From positions 117,478-181,477 of the forward strand of contig DAISWL010000002.1 of assembly GCA_036826375.1 (NCBI GenBank): a stretch of 64,000 nt of DNA. The letters run 5' to 3'. Origin of the DNA: DAISWL01 sp036826375 (GTDB lineage: Bacteria; Patescibacteriota; Saccharimonadia; Saccharimonadales; HK-STAS-PATE-42). The number at the start of each line of letters is the position of its first letter. Within the stretch, counting starts at the first letter, position 1. Below, piece by piece: positions 35,228 to 43,227 of this stretch. The translations under genes and the position numbers were made by a program. The notes under the pieces were generated by a model. That model was not told the DNA's origin, made no database searches, and saw nothing but the letters and a program-made list of their open reading frames with translations.

Positions 35228-37363
35228 TTATACCTCTACCTCAATTATGCGAGTAGTATCATTTCCGAAGATATCTACTATTTTGATTGCGACTTTATAC
35301 CTGCCACTTGTTACTTCCTTTGGGATTGTAACTAAATCAAGCTCTCTCTTTTTCTTTGTCCGAAAGCTCTGCCACTCATTGTCGAAAATATAATCGCCAG
35401 TCCATACTTCTTCATACTCCAACAAATCTTGAACTTCACCCTTACCAAATAAATTATCTCCGTGAGTCTTTGGAACACGAATCATTTCTTTCCGACTAGA
35501 GAAGTCAAAATCTACCGCCCAGTAATCAATCCAGTCACTCCATTTTTTCGTAAGTATCTCTCTGGAGATAATTTCAGTATCTTTATCTTTCGAAACTTTT
35601 ACTACCTGTCCATCCTCTACGACGACCTTTGCTCCACCAGGGCGTAAAGCCTCGATAGTTTCGCCTGAATTATCCTGATTATAGAAGACCGAGAAGTCGA
35701 GCAGCTCAACTGATAGCTCCTTTTTCCCAGCAACACCTTTAATAATTGGTTTTGCATCGATAAAAGCTACATCGTAAAACTTTACATGACCACGTTCTAC
35801 GGCTTTCTTATCAAATACTTCTCTAGGTATAATTCTAAAATTAACATCGATTCCTTGGCTTCCATATTCGTGAAAGTCTAGCCCCATTTCATAGTCAAAA
35901 CCAAGTATATCTACTTTGGTTATTCCTTTGCCCTTACACTCAGACACGATGTCGTGTACTTGTTGCGATGATACAGGAGTACTTATTGGTCCTACTGCGA
36001 CAAGTCTGTCTCTTTTCTTTCCAACCATATTTACGAATGAATCAACACGTTCTGCACTATATGCTTTAATGATTAGCGTTATGAACTCTTCTTCTTTTCT
36101 AGCAGCTTGCTGAGCCATTTCATCAGCACGCAAATCACTATTTATATTCAAGTAGTTTTCACGCTCATAGCGTCCTATATTAAGTATTTCAAAAGCACGG
36201 AAGTTAGTGCCATCCTTCTTGAGCTTTCGCTGAACTTCAATCATTCTTTTACGAGATGTATGCACTCCGAACTTACCTAAATCCGAACCAATCCATTTTC
36301 TGTTTAATCTTTCAGCTACTGCCATAGTCGTACCTGAACCACAAAAGAAATCTGCAATTAAATCCTCTTCATTTGTGGTTGCCTTGATTAGTCTTTCTAG
36401 AAGTATCTCGGCTTTCTGAGTAGGGTAGCCTACTTTCTCATCGCCTCTCAGAGCAGGTATCTCAATAAAATTATCAACCTTATTTTCCCAAACTTCAAAG
36501 TATGCTATCTTCCCATTTTCGTCTCTTACACGACTTGCCTTACCAGTCTTGGAATCGAAAACATGTTTACTAGCAGTGCGTGGCGTATCGAGTTTCTCAT
36601 ATACTTCGTTATAAATTGATTTACTCTTGTCCTTAGTGTAAAAAAAGATACTTTCGGTATTCTGATGAAACTTTTTAGACTTAGCCTTAAGTCCAACAGC
36701 CGTATAATGCACTACAAGTTCATTTTTAAAGTTATTCTGACCAAATACCTCTTCAAGGATTACCCTCATGTAACCACTTAATCTCCAGTCACAGTGTACA
36801 AAAACACTTCCGTCTTCCGCCAGTAAGTCTCGCATAATAAGTAATCGCTCATAAATCATCGCTAAAAAGCTGTCAGCTCCTTTGCCCCAGGTGTCTCTAT
36901 ACGCCACCTCTTCAATGACTGATGGTCTTTTAGTGAACGACTCTTCTCCCACTTCTATATTCATCGAGAAGTCTGCACCTACATCGAAAGGTGGGTCAAT
37001 ATATATCATCTTTAAACCACCCTGGGCTTCAATCTCGTTACGCATCGGTCCGTTTTTTAATGAAGAAAGTATGAGCTTGTTGTCACCCCAAATTAGCTTA
37101 TTCGTCCATCCAGTAAGTTGCCTTCCACTGTCATCAAATAGCATTGACTGGAGCCCAATTTTCTCATCACTCCGTGGTTCATCTATTTGTTCAATAACTT
37201 GGAAAGGTAGGACAGTGCTGGTTACATCGTTATTTTTACCGTTCCAAAGCAATTCAACCTCACGGTCATCATCGAACAATAGAAATCGATACTTCTCAGG
37301 TAATGGTTTCCCAGCTTCTAGATACTTTATGATGTCTCGTTTTTCGTTATCGCTTAAAGTCAT
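35228..37363 (-). CDS. Type III DNA methyltransferase, Mod subunit
   Basis: Adenine methyltransferase that also gives sequence specificity to Res. In the 711-residue protein the catalytic motif DPPF (123-126, within YIDPPFDVG) precedes the SAM-binding motif (DFFCGSGTTMAVAERLNR, near residue 330-350), the beta-class order typical of Mod. The central region between them is short and likely holds part of the target-recognition domain; the long C-terminal half (about 400-711) is beta-rich. Its start overlaps the upstream HTH gene by ATGA, so the two are translationally coupled. Confidence 0.95.
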   Translation of the reverse strand: MTLSDNEKRDIIKYLEAGKPLPEKYRFLLFDDDREVELLWNGKNNDVTSTVLPFQVIEQIDEPRSDEKIGLQSMLFDDSGRQLTGWTNKLIWGDNKLILSSLKNGPMRNEIEAQGGLKMIYIDPPFDVGADFSMNIEVGEESFTKRPSVIEEVAYRDTWGKGADSFLAMIYERLLIMRDLLAEDGSVFVHCDWRLSGYMRVILEEVFGQNNFKNELVVHYTAVGLKAKSKKFHQNTESIFFYTKDKSKSIYNEVYEKLDTPRTASKHVFDSKTGKASRVRDENGKIAYFEVWENKVDNFIEIPALRGDEKVGYPTQKAEILLERLIKATTNEEDLIADFFCGSGTTMAVAERLNRKWIGSDLGKFGVHTSRKRMIEVQRKLKKDGTNFRAFEILNIGRYERENYLNINSDLRADEMAQQAARKEEEFITLIIKAYSAERVDSFVNMVGKKRDRLVAVGPISTPVSSQQVHDIVSECKGKGITKVDILGFDYEMGLDFHEYGSQGIDVNFRIIPREVFDKKAVERGHVKFYDVAFIDAKPIIKGVAGKKELSVELLDFSVFYNQDNSGETIEALRPGGAKVVVEDGQVVKVSKDKDTEIISREILTKKWSDWIDYWAVDFDFSSRKEMIRVPKTHGDNLFGKGEVQDLLEYEEVWTGDYIFDNEWQSFRTKKKRELDLVTIPKEVTSGRYKVAIKIVDIFGNDTTRIIEVEV

Positions 37364-37551
37364 TTGTTTTTCTCCATTATTTTCAATACATCTTCTTTGT
37401 GATATCGTCTATCGCCCCTTGTACCAATACGGACAGCCACTAGATAACCTTTTTTGTCCCAAGCCCTAAGAGTATTTGGATGACATCCAAGCATCTCACA
37501 AGTCTGTTTAAGTGTTAGTAGTTTTGGTCGTTTGCTACCAGATTGTGTCAT
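37360..37551 (-). CDS. MerR/excisionase-like HTH protein coupled to mod
   Basis: 63 residues from the ATG at 37,551 (a GTG at 37,566 is the alternative). Contains a winged-helix DNA-binding fold: LTLKQTCEMLGCHPNTLRAWDKKG, then a wing with GDRRYHKEDV. Such proteins serve as excisionases or as repressors. Its stop overlaps the mod start (ATGA), which argues for a role in controlling the restriction operon, analogous to the controller proteins of other R-M systems. TATACT and TATAGT elements precede it. Confidence 0.8.
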   Translation of the reverse strand: MTQSGSKRPKLLTLKQTCEMLGCHPNTLRAWDKKGYLVAVRIGTRGDRRYHKEDVLKIMEKNK

Positions 37552-37599
37552 ACTATAAGTATACACGACTTAATAGACTAGAAGTGCTCGGAAGATGTG

Positions 37600-38346
37600 A
37601 TGAAACATACTGCAAAAGAACTACAAGACATAATTGACAAACTAGTGGTGCTTTTTAAGAGTGGAGAAGTTGAACTTCAAGAAGCAGCCGAACTTTCTCA
37701 AGAAGGTGAGAAGCTAGCTCGGAGAAATATATCGCCCAAAGAAGCTATAAAACACTGGGACAAGTCAGTGACAAGTATCCTAACCGGTTATTTTGGTGAG
37801 TCTAGTCTCTATGCGCAACAATTTAGTAGCCCACTTTTGTCAGCCATAGAACTAGGAGTAAGCCCCAATTCTATAGCCGAGTATGCAAGTCATCTAGAAA
37901 CACGTCTCGTCAAACTAGAGAGGATAATCTTCAGTATCGAAGAACGTAAACTTTCTACTATTCGCAAATCTACTTCAGAATATGAGTTAAGTAAATCTCC
38001 GAAGTACTGGCTTACTTACAACGATATTCAGGGGATACTATATCTCCATAACTCAGATGGTATGAGAGTTATTTTAATACGGACGAATCTTGATTCCACA
38101 TCAGATTCACTACTACAAGAACTGTTTAATAACTCCGATGGCATTATTAATATAAAAGAGAGCGTGCTGCCTACTAAAATGATACCCTCCGTTCTTAGAG
38201 ATATAAAGTTAACTCATGACCTTAAAAAGATATTCATCCCTAGAACAAATGGAAACAAGATTAGATTTCGGCGTGCAATTACTCATGAGGAGTTCAAGGA
38301 TGAAGGGTACGATGAGCTGAACTTCGCAAATTATGAGACAGCATGA
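37600..38346 (+). CDS. Hypothetical protein divergent from the R-M operon
   Basis: About 248 residues from the ATG at 37,600. Not recognised. The N-terminal 125 residues are helical and charged (KELQDIIDKLVVLFKSGEVELQEAAELS), perhaps forming a coiled coil; the C-terminal half is mixed alpha/beta with YWLTYNDIQGILYLHNSDGMRVI. No membrane segment or signal peptide. It shares a 48-bp divergent promoter region with the HTH-mod-res operon. A companion or regulatory role in defence is possible but unproven. Confidence 0.6.
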   Translation: MKHTAKELQDIIDKLVVLFKSGEVELQEAAELSQEGEKLARRNISPKEAIKHWDKSVTSILTGYFGESSLYAQQFSSPLLSAIELGVSPNSIAEYASHLETRLVKLERIIFSIEERKLSTIRKSTSEYELSKSPKYWLTYNDIQGILYLHNSDGMRVILIRTNLDSTSDSLLQELFNNSDGIINIKESVLPTKMIPSVLRDIKLTHDLKKIFIPRTNGNKIRFRRAITHEEFKDEGYDELNFANYETA

Positions 38347-38414
38347 GCTTGAATGAGATGTAGTGAGCGAAAATAAGACTTACTGAGCCTACTAAATCGA
38401 CATTTAGTTACTGT

Positions 38415-38443
38415 TATAACCTTGCAATCACGAGGTTATTTTT
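38415..38443 (+). terminator. Hairpin before the replication gene cluster
   Basis: ATAACCT pairs with AGGTTAT and is followed by TTTT. It lies after the hypothetical gene and directly before the ATG at 38,444, so it may end the first transcript or modulate the next. Confidence 0.6.
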
Positions 38444-38656
38444 ATGAGTAAACAAATTAAAGTCGAGCCAATTAGAAACCAGTATAAGTTCAGTAAAAAG
38501 GAGCTGGATATAATACTGAGCAATGAGTCGATTGCCAAATTGACAGGCTTTCTAGACGTTCTCATACAAATGGACGTCGCACAAAAGCAAACTAAATCTC
38601 AAGAGGATAATAATGAATCAAATGAAGATAAGCGAACTGAAGCTAACTCTAGTTAA
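38444..38656 (+). CDS. Small charged hypothetical protein
   Basis: 70 residues, Lys/Glu/Asn-rich, ending in a low-complexity acidic tail (QEDNNESNEDKRTEANSS). Not recognised. It overlaps the next gene by 44 bp in another frame. The start follows a hairpin without a clear ribosome-binding site. Confidence 0.45.
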   Translation: MSKQIKVEPIRNQYKFSKKELDIILSNESIAKLTGFLDVLIQMDVAQKQTKSQEDNNESNEDKRTEANSS

Positions 38657-38879
38657 GCCGAGTGAGAGTCTTGTAGGCTTTGCCAGTTGCATAATTAACG
38701 AATCACTCTATATAGGTTCTATGGGAGTACACAAACGACTACTTGGAGGAGTTCGGATAGTGTACCCAAGGTATGTAGTAAAAGGTCGAAAGTTTAATTA
38801 CTATCACCCAATCAACAACGAGTTGTCGAAGCTCATAGAGTCCGAGTTAGTGACTAAATACTCCGAGCTATCTAACTAA
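38613..38879 (+). CDS. Small hypothetical protein upstream of the initiator
   Basis: 88 residues, beta-rich (ELKLTLVKPSESLVGFASC, then RIVYPRYVVKGRKFNYYHPI). Not recognised; its size and position just upstream of the putative initiator would suit a single-stranded-DNA-binding or accessory replication protein, but this is a guess. The ATG is preceded by AAGAGGA. Confidence 0.55.
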   Translation: MNQMKISELKLTLVKPSESLVGFASCIINESLYIGSMGVHKRLLGGVRIVYPRYVVKGRKFNYYHPINNELSKLIESELVTKYSELSN

Positions 38880-38890
38880 GTGCTCAGGCT

Positions 38891-39994
38891 ATGGTAGATA
38901 CAGTGAAGCTATTACTTCGGATTGATAACCCTATGAAGTTGAATAATGGGGGCTTTGTCCCTAGCGTATCCGATTTAGTACGAACTAGAGGCTTTGCTAA
39001 GTCTATAGTTTCTATAAAGTCATATAGTAAATTAGGTACATACATGCCACGACTTACGTTGAATAAACGTATCTTAAATGGTCATGCAGTATACCAGCTA
39101 GGTGTCGAGTTTTCAGTTCCAAAATTGATTTATGGTAATAATTTTGAAGAGCTCTCGACACAAGATTTTGAAAAGACAATAGATATACTTCAATCCAAAC
39201 TAAGCCTGCTGACAGGTTATATTTTTAGTAAAGACGAGCTAAAGAACTCGGAAGTTACTACATGGCACCCTTCGAAGAACATAGTGTTTCGTGACTACAC
39301 TTCCTGCATGGGAGTGTTAAACACACTTCATAAGTTAGATGTAAGTAAAGTGTATGACGTTCAGAAGACTAATTTTCGAGATGGTCATGCATATCATATA
39401 CACTGTAACTCTCTCGATATAGCCTTCTACGATAAGCTAAGTGACCTCAAACAAGCAAAGATTAGCGAGAAAAGAAGTCTTGAGTTCGATAGCCAAACAC
39501 AGTTCAGGTTGCTGGATAGGTTTACGTCAATGAAGCCGCTGGAAATACTGAGATACGAAGTGCGTCTCGGTGGTAAGCGGAAAATCAAACGAACCTATCC
39601 TGGGATTAAAGAGCTAACTTTTGTAAACCTTTTTAAGACGGAGCTGTGCAAACAAGTGCTCCTCGCACACTGGAATAAACTAACCGCAGGACTCGATATG
39701 CTTGCTCAAGATTCAAGCCGTCCATTTGAGTTGCTACAAAATGTTCTACTAAGCAATGAAAAGGTAACCCCTAGAACGGCACTTGCACAAGTAGGTGGCT
39801 TAATGGTGGCGACACAAGAAGGTAGTAGAGGTTTGAGAGCGTTACTGGAGGCACGCTTTGGCAAGTCAGTATGGTCAAGTGTAAAACCAATAATGAAACA
39901 ACCCAAAGCTCGTCGTTACGAGCAGTTAGTAAAGGTTGAGGAATCACTGAAGGAGTTCTCAGCAATTAGGTTGAGTGGTCTACGAAATCAGTAG
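38891..39994 (+). CDS. Putative rolling-circle replication initiator (phage II/X-like)
   Basis: 367 residues. The start MVDTVKLLLRID, the mid-protein FYDKLSDLKQAK segment and LEILRYEVRLGGKRKIKR are reminiscent of filamentous-phage gene II/X and related plasmid initiators, in which a Tyr nicks the origin. I cannot point to the HUH motif with certainty, so the family call is tentative. Its place between two small genes and a recombinase supports a plasmid- or phage-like replication module in the excised element. Confidence 0.5.
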   Translation: MVDTVKLLLRIDNPMKLNNGGFVPSVSDLVRTRGFAKSIVSIKSYSKLGTYMPRLTLNKRILNGHAVYQLGVEFSVPKLIYGNNFEELSTQDFEKTIDILQSKLSLLTGYIFSKDELKNSEVTTWHPSKNIVFRDYTSCMGVLNTLHKLDVSKVYDVQKTNFRDGHAYHIHCNSLDIAFYDKLSDLKQAKISEKRSLEFDSQTQFRLLDRFTSMKPLEILRYEVRLGGKRKIKRTYPGIKELTFVNLFKTELCKQVLLAHWNKLTAGLDMLAQDSSRPFELLQNVLLSNEKVTPRTALAQVGGLMVATQEGSRGLRALLEARFGKSVWSSVKPIMKQPKARRYEQLVKVEESLKEFSAIRLSGLRNQ

Positions 39995-40035
39995 ATATAC
40001 ATTGTTAAGTTATGGTAAGATATAAGGAGAATAAT

Positions 40036-41529
40036 ATGGATATTAAGCTAATACTAATCGCAAGAGTTTCGAACAAGGAGCAGACGATTGCGTTACCTGC
40101 ACAAGAAAAGAGACTTAAGAAATATGCGGAACAATCTGGCTATGCCTACGAATATCATGAGTTTGATGAGTCGGCTCATAAAGATATAAGAATCAAGTTC
40201 GCAGAACTAACACGTCACATAAAATCAGTTAAAGGTGAGTGCTGGGTCGTGTTTGATAAAGTGGACAGGTTCACACGAGATTCAAGCCAAAGTGAAGTTA
40301 AGATTTTGCAAGGTCTCGTGAAAGAAGGAAGAATTGAGTTACATTTTCCACATGATGGGTTGGTAATAACTAAGGAGTCCTCCGCATCTGACTGGTTCAG
40401 ACTTGGAATAGGTATAGCACTTGCTAAGTATTACTCGGATGCTATCAGTGACAACGTTAAGCGAAGGTTTGAGCAGATGCTCGAAGATGGCATTTGGGTT
40501 CATAGGGCACCAATTGGATACAAAAACGTCAGAATAGACGAGAAGAATACTTCAATCATAGTAGATGAAGATAGAGCTCATCATATCGTTAAAGCATTTG
40601 AAATGCGGTCCATGAGTTTACCGTACGAAGTAATAGCAACGGAGCTAGCTAAAGAAGGGTTTATTGGCACAACCAGCAAAGCCGTTGCTCCTTCAAAGTC
40701 GTACTTAGAGAAAATAATAAATAACTCATTCTACTATGGGGTAATGGTACACAACGGCAAGAAATACCAACATAAGTATCCACCACTAATTAGCCGTGAG
40801 TTATTCAACAAGTGTAAAGACGTTAAAGTTCAGAGAAAGCACGACATGACCAAATACAACACAGAATGGTTTACATTCAAGAAGTTAGTAAGGTGTGGCA
40901 AATGCAAACGTGCGGTCTCCTCCTACTGGGGAAGAAAACAAGTTTACCTTCGCTGTAGCGGAAGTGGAAAGAGTAACTGTGGTAACCCTAACACTGCTGA
41001 GTCGTTGATTATTGGAGGTATCGACAAGAGACTCGGTGAAATAGTAATCCCTGAGCAGTTCATTCCTCACGTCATCAAAGAGCTCAAACTTAGGCACGAT
41101 AACCAGCAACTCTACTTCACAAGCAATGTTGAACAAACCAGAAAAGAGTACGATAAACTAAAGGAGAAGCTAAGTATTCTGTACTACGACAGACTCGATG
41201 GGCGTATTACACAGCAACAACATGACGAAATTGCTAACGAGTTCGAAGGTAAACAGCAAGAACTTAATGACAGACTCAAGTATTTGACAAAAGATAACAA
41301 GAGCTTTCAAGTAACTGCTTCATACCTGTTAGACTTAGCTCAAAGAGCAGCAGATTTATTCAAATGTTCGAACTTCGAGTTAAAACAGAAGTTACTGGAA
41401 TACCTTATTTCGAACGTTGAACTTACGGACAAGAGATTGTCTTATAGCCTAAACGACCCCTTTAGAACAATCTCTGAAACATTAAAATTGGGTCAAAATA
41501 CGAAAAATGAAAATGCTTGGCAGGGGTGA
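40036..41529 (+). CDS. Large serine recombinase (integrase of the tRNA-Trp element)
   Basis: Mediates integration and excision by concerted double-strand cleavage. About 497 residues from the ATG at 40,036, chosen because AAGGAG lies just upstream. The catalytic Ser12 is in LIARVSNKEQ; the resolvase core runs to about 140 (FDKVDRFTRD), followed by the recombinase domain, a zinc ribbon (CGKCKRAV and later cysteines) and a C-terminal coiled coil. Its last codons (Trp-Gln-Gly-stop) are antisense to the 3' end of tRNA-Trp, so integration supplies the end of the frame. Confidence 0.93.
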   Translation: MDIKLILIARVSNKEQTIALPAQEKRLKKYAEQSGYAYEYHEFDESAHKDIRIKFAELTRHIKSVKGECWVVFDKVDRFTRDSSQSEVKILQGLVKEGRIELHFPHDGLVITKESSASDWFRLGIGIALAKYYSDAISDNVKRRFEQMLEDGIWVHRAPIGYKNVRIDEKNTSIIVDEDRAHHIVKAFEMRSMSLPYEVIATELAKEGFIGTTSKAVAPSKSYLEKIINNSFYYGVMVHNGKKYQHKYPPLISRELFNKCKDVKVQRKHDMTKYNTEWFTFKKLVRCGKCKRAVSSYWGRKQVYLRCSGSGKSNCGNPNTAESLIIGGIDKRLGEIVIPEQFIPHVIKELKLRHDNQQLYFTSNVEQTRKEYDKLKEKLSILYYDRLDGRITQQQHDEIANEFEGKQQELNDRLKYLTKDNKSFQVTASYLLDLAQRAADLFKCSNFELKQKLLEYLISNVELTDKRLSYSLNDPFRTISETLKLGQNTKNENAWQG

Positions 41530-41594
41530 TAGGACTTGAACCTACGACACCCGGTTTTGGAGACCGGTGCTCTAGCCAACTGAGCTACACCCCT
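41518..41594 (-). tRNA. tRNA-Trp (CCA)
   Basis: On the minus strand AGGGGTG opens the acceptor stem, GTAGCTCAGTTGG forms the D arm, CTCCAAA is the anticodon loop with anticodon CCA, GGTTCAAGTCC is the T arm, and CACCCCT closes the acceptor with discriminator G and an encoded CCA. It is the attachment site of the 9.9-kb element, whose recombinase gene overlaps its 3' end. Confidence 0.96.
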
Positions 41595-41834
41595 ATGAGT
41601 TAAGTTTAGATTATTAAAGTTTTAAAGTTTGATTTATAGGGTTTGCGGTTTGTTGGCTAGAGCACTAGGTGCCCTTTTTATCTGCTGGCGCAGGGCTCCC
41701 AACTGAGCTACACCCCTATGAGTTAAGTTTAGATTATTAAAGTTTTAAAGTTTGATTTATAGGGTTTGCGGTTTGTTGGCTAGAGCACTAGGTGCCCTTT
41801 TTATCTGCTGGCGCAGGGCTCCCAACTGAGCTAC
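41577..41834 (-). repeat. 123-bp tandem repeat of truncated tRNA-Trp 5' end
   Basis: Two full 123-bp units (41577-41699 and 41700-41822) and a start of a third. Each contains the tRNA-Trp 5' end (AGGGGTGTAGCTCAGTTGG, truncated in the D arm) and its upstream AT-rich DNA. Each unit also holds GTTGGCTAGAGCAC in the opposite orientation, exactly complementary to the tRNA D-arm region. The copies lie upstream of the intact tRNA and include copies of the dispersed palindrome. Confidence 0.85.
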
Positions 41835-41872
41835 TCCTATATAATCTTAAAATATTATATCACGATTTAAAC

Positions 41873-43210
41873 TTAATCTGATAGTAAACTTAAGGTTACT
41901 CCGGCTGTTGCGCTGAAATTTTTTACACCGAGAGATGCCCCATTGAAAGTATTAAAGTACTCGCCAAATCCACCATTTTCAACTAAGCTTAAGGTTTGTT
42001 GCTTAATAGATTCAGCCTCAGTTGAGAATCCATACCTGCTTAAGCCTTGTATTATAAACCAGTTAATCATAGGCCAAACTGGACCCTCCCAGTATTTATT
42101 TTCTTTGAAGTTTATAGAATTTATTGGGACAGTTGGAACTTGGTAATTAGCTCCTAATAACTGATTCTGTTTTAAATTATCTACAATTTCTTTGGCTCTA
42201 GCCTTAGATACAGTACCAGCGTAAAGAGGCATGTATTCGTAAAATGTCCTAGTTTTAACAAATTCATGACTATCCCAACTGCGGCTGTAGTAGGTTTTAT
42301 CTTCTTCATCGTACATTAATTCTAGGGCGTGAACGCTTTTTTCAAAACGTTCCCTAAGCCAGGCTGGAATATCTGCATTAACCTCGTGAGCTAATTGTTT
42401 AAGCACCCAGTTTGCTCTTACTAGAATGCTATTAAAGTGGACATCTTCAAGCTTAAACTTATAATGCTTATGAATTTTAACTGATTGATAATTTAGCTTT
42501 CTGAGCTTTAATAATAGTAGGTATTGTTGAATAGCTTGAACCGTATCTGTTCTTTGACCTTTTTCTAGCAAATCTTTATCATTTCTGACCCCATCAACTA
42601 TTCGGTTCAAAATCCCGGCCTTCTTCATTAATCTTAGCCAAAAATCACTATAAGTTCTAGCGTCTATGAAATCTCTCCATACTGGTGATCCATCTGCTCC
42701 GCCCTCCCAGGGATGCACCAGAAACACAATCCCCTCTTCTTTTGGATCACGCGCGCGATACAACCATGAATGATAGGCTACCAATTTTGGGACTGCAAAG
42801 TTTAAAAAATCGCGTCGTTCGGTGGCATCTAAATATTTTGCAACAGCGTGAACTGCTTCAGCAATTAATGGTGGCTGAGTTATGGCACTAGTTTTAACAT
42901 CATGAGGCGCTGCGGGGTGCCTATTTGCTTGCCACTCCATTTCTGCTTTTTTTGAGGCACCACTACTATGCTCACCGAATACCATATGAGGTATCATCCC
43001 GTTGTGCCATTGATGCTTAAGTAACGATATAAGCTCTTGTTTTGCTCTTTCGGGGTTATGAGGAGCTAGGCCTATGACTACAAAACAGCTATCCCACAAC
43101 CACTGATGCGGGTACATCTTTTTGTAAGGAGCAAAATAGTCACCCATATCATTAAGCTTAAGGGTGGATATAGCTTTTTCTCTCAAAATTTTTTTTGAAG
43201 ATTCAGTCAT
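41873..43210 (-). CDS. Trehalase-like (alpha/alpha)6 glycosidase, GH63/MGH type
   Basis: 445 residues. The N-terminal YPHQWLWDSCFVVIGLA with a Trp-Asp pair, HQWHNGMIPHMVF, and the C-terminal YWEGPVWPMINWFIIQGL are the hallmarks of bacterial glucosylglycerate/mannosylglycerate-hydrolase and GH63-like enzymes. No signal peptide, so probably cytosolic. It would release a hexose from a small glycoside; the exact substrate is unknown. It is 17 bp from pheT and likely follows it on the same transcript. Confidence 0.82.
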   Translation of the reverse strand: MTESSKKILREKAISTLKLNDMGDYFAPYKKMYPHQWLWDSCFVVIGLAPHNPERAKQELISLLKHQWHNGMIPHMVFGEHSSGASKKAEMEWQANRHPAAPHDVKTSAITQPPLIAEAVHAVAKYLDATERRDFLNFAVPKLVAYHSWLYRARDPKEEGIVFLVHPWEGGADGSPVWRDFIDARTYSDFWLRLMKKAGILNRIVDGVRNDKDLLEKGQRTDTVQAIQQYLLLLKLRKLNYQSVKIHKHYKFKLEDVHFNSILVRANWVLKQLAHEVNADIPAWLRERFEKSVHALELMYDEEDKTYYSRSWDSHEFVKTRTFYEYMPLYAGTVSKARAKEIVDNLKQNQLLGANYQVPTVPINSINFKENKYWEGPVWPMINWFIIQGLSRYGFSTEAESIKQQTLSLVENGGFGEYFNTFNGASLGVKNFSATAGVTLSLLSD

Positions 43211-43227
43211 CTACTTTATATATTTTA

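Larger units (their letters stand above)
31585..41527 (+). mobile_element. 9.9-kb integrative element at tRNA-Trp with a type III R-M system
   Basis: Bounded by an 11-bp direct repeat TTGGCAGGGGT that is the 3' end (with CCA) of tRNA-Trp. It carries, in order, a terminase-small-like HTH protein, a small hypothetical, res and mod of a type III restriction system with an HTH gene, four genes around a putative rolling-circle initiator, and a large serine recombinase abutting the tRNA. The dispersed resident palindrome is absent throughout. An att-like sequence at about 31,756-31,770 (GCTTGGCAGGAGATAG) leaves the left boundary slightly open. Confidence 0.85.

Noticed and set aside
36882..37469. 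195-codon plus-strand frame opposite mod
   Set aside because: Shadow of the type III methyltransferase, which has intact motifs on the minus strand.
41600..41834. CRISPR array from the 123-bp periodicity
   Set aside because: There are only two full copies, the whole unit is repeated with no variable spacers, and it derives from a tRNA.
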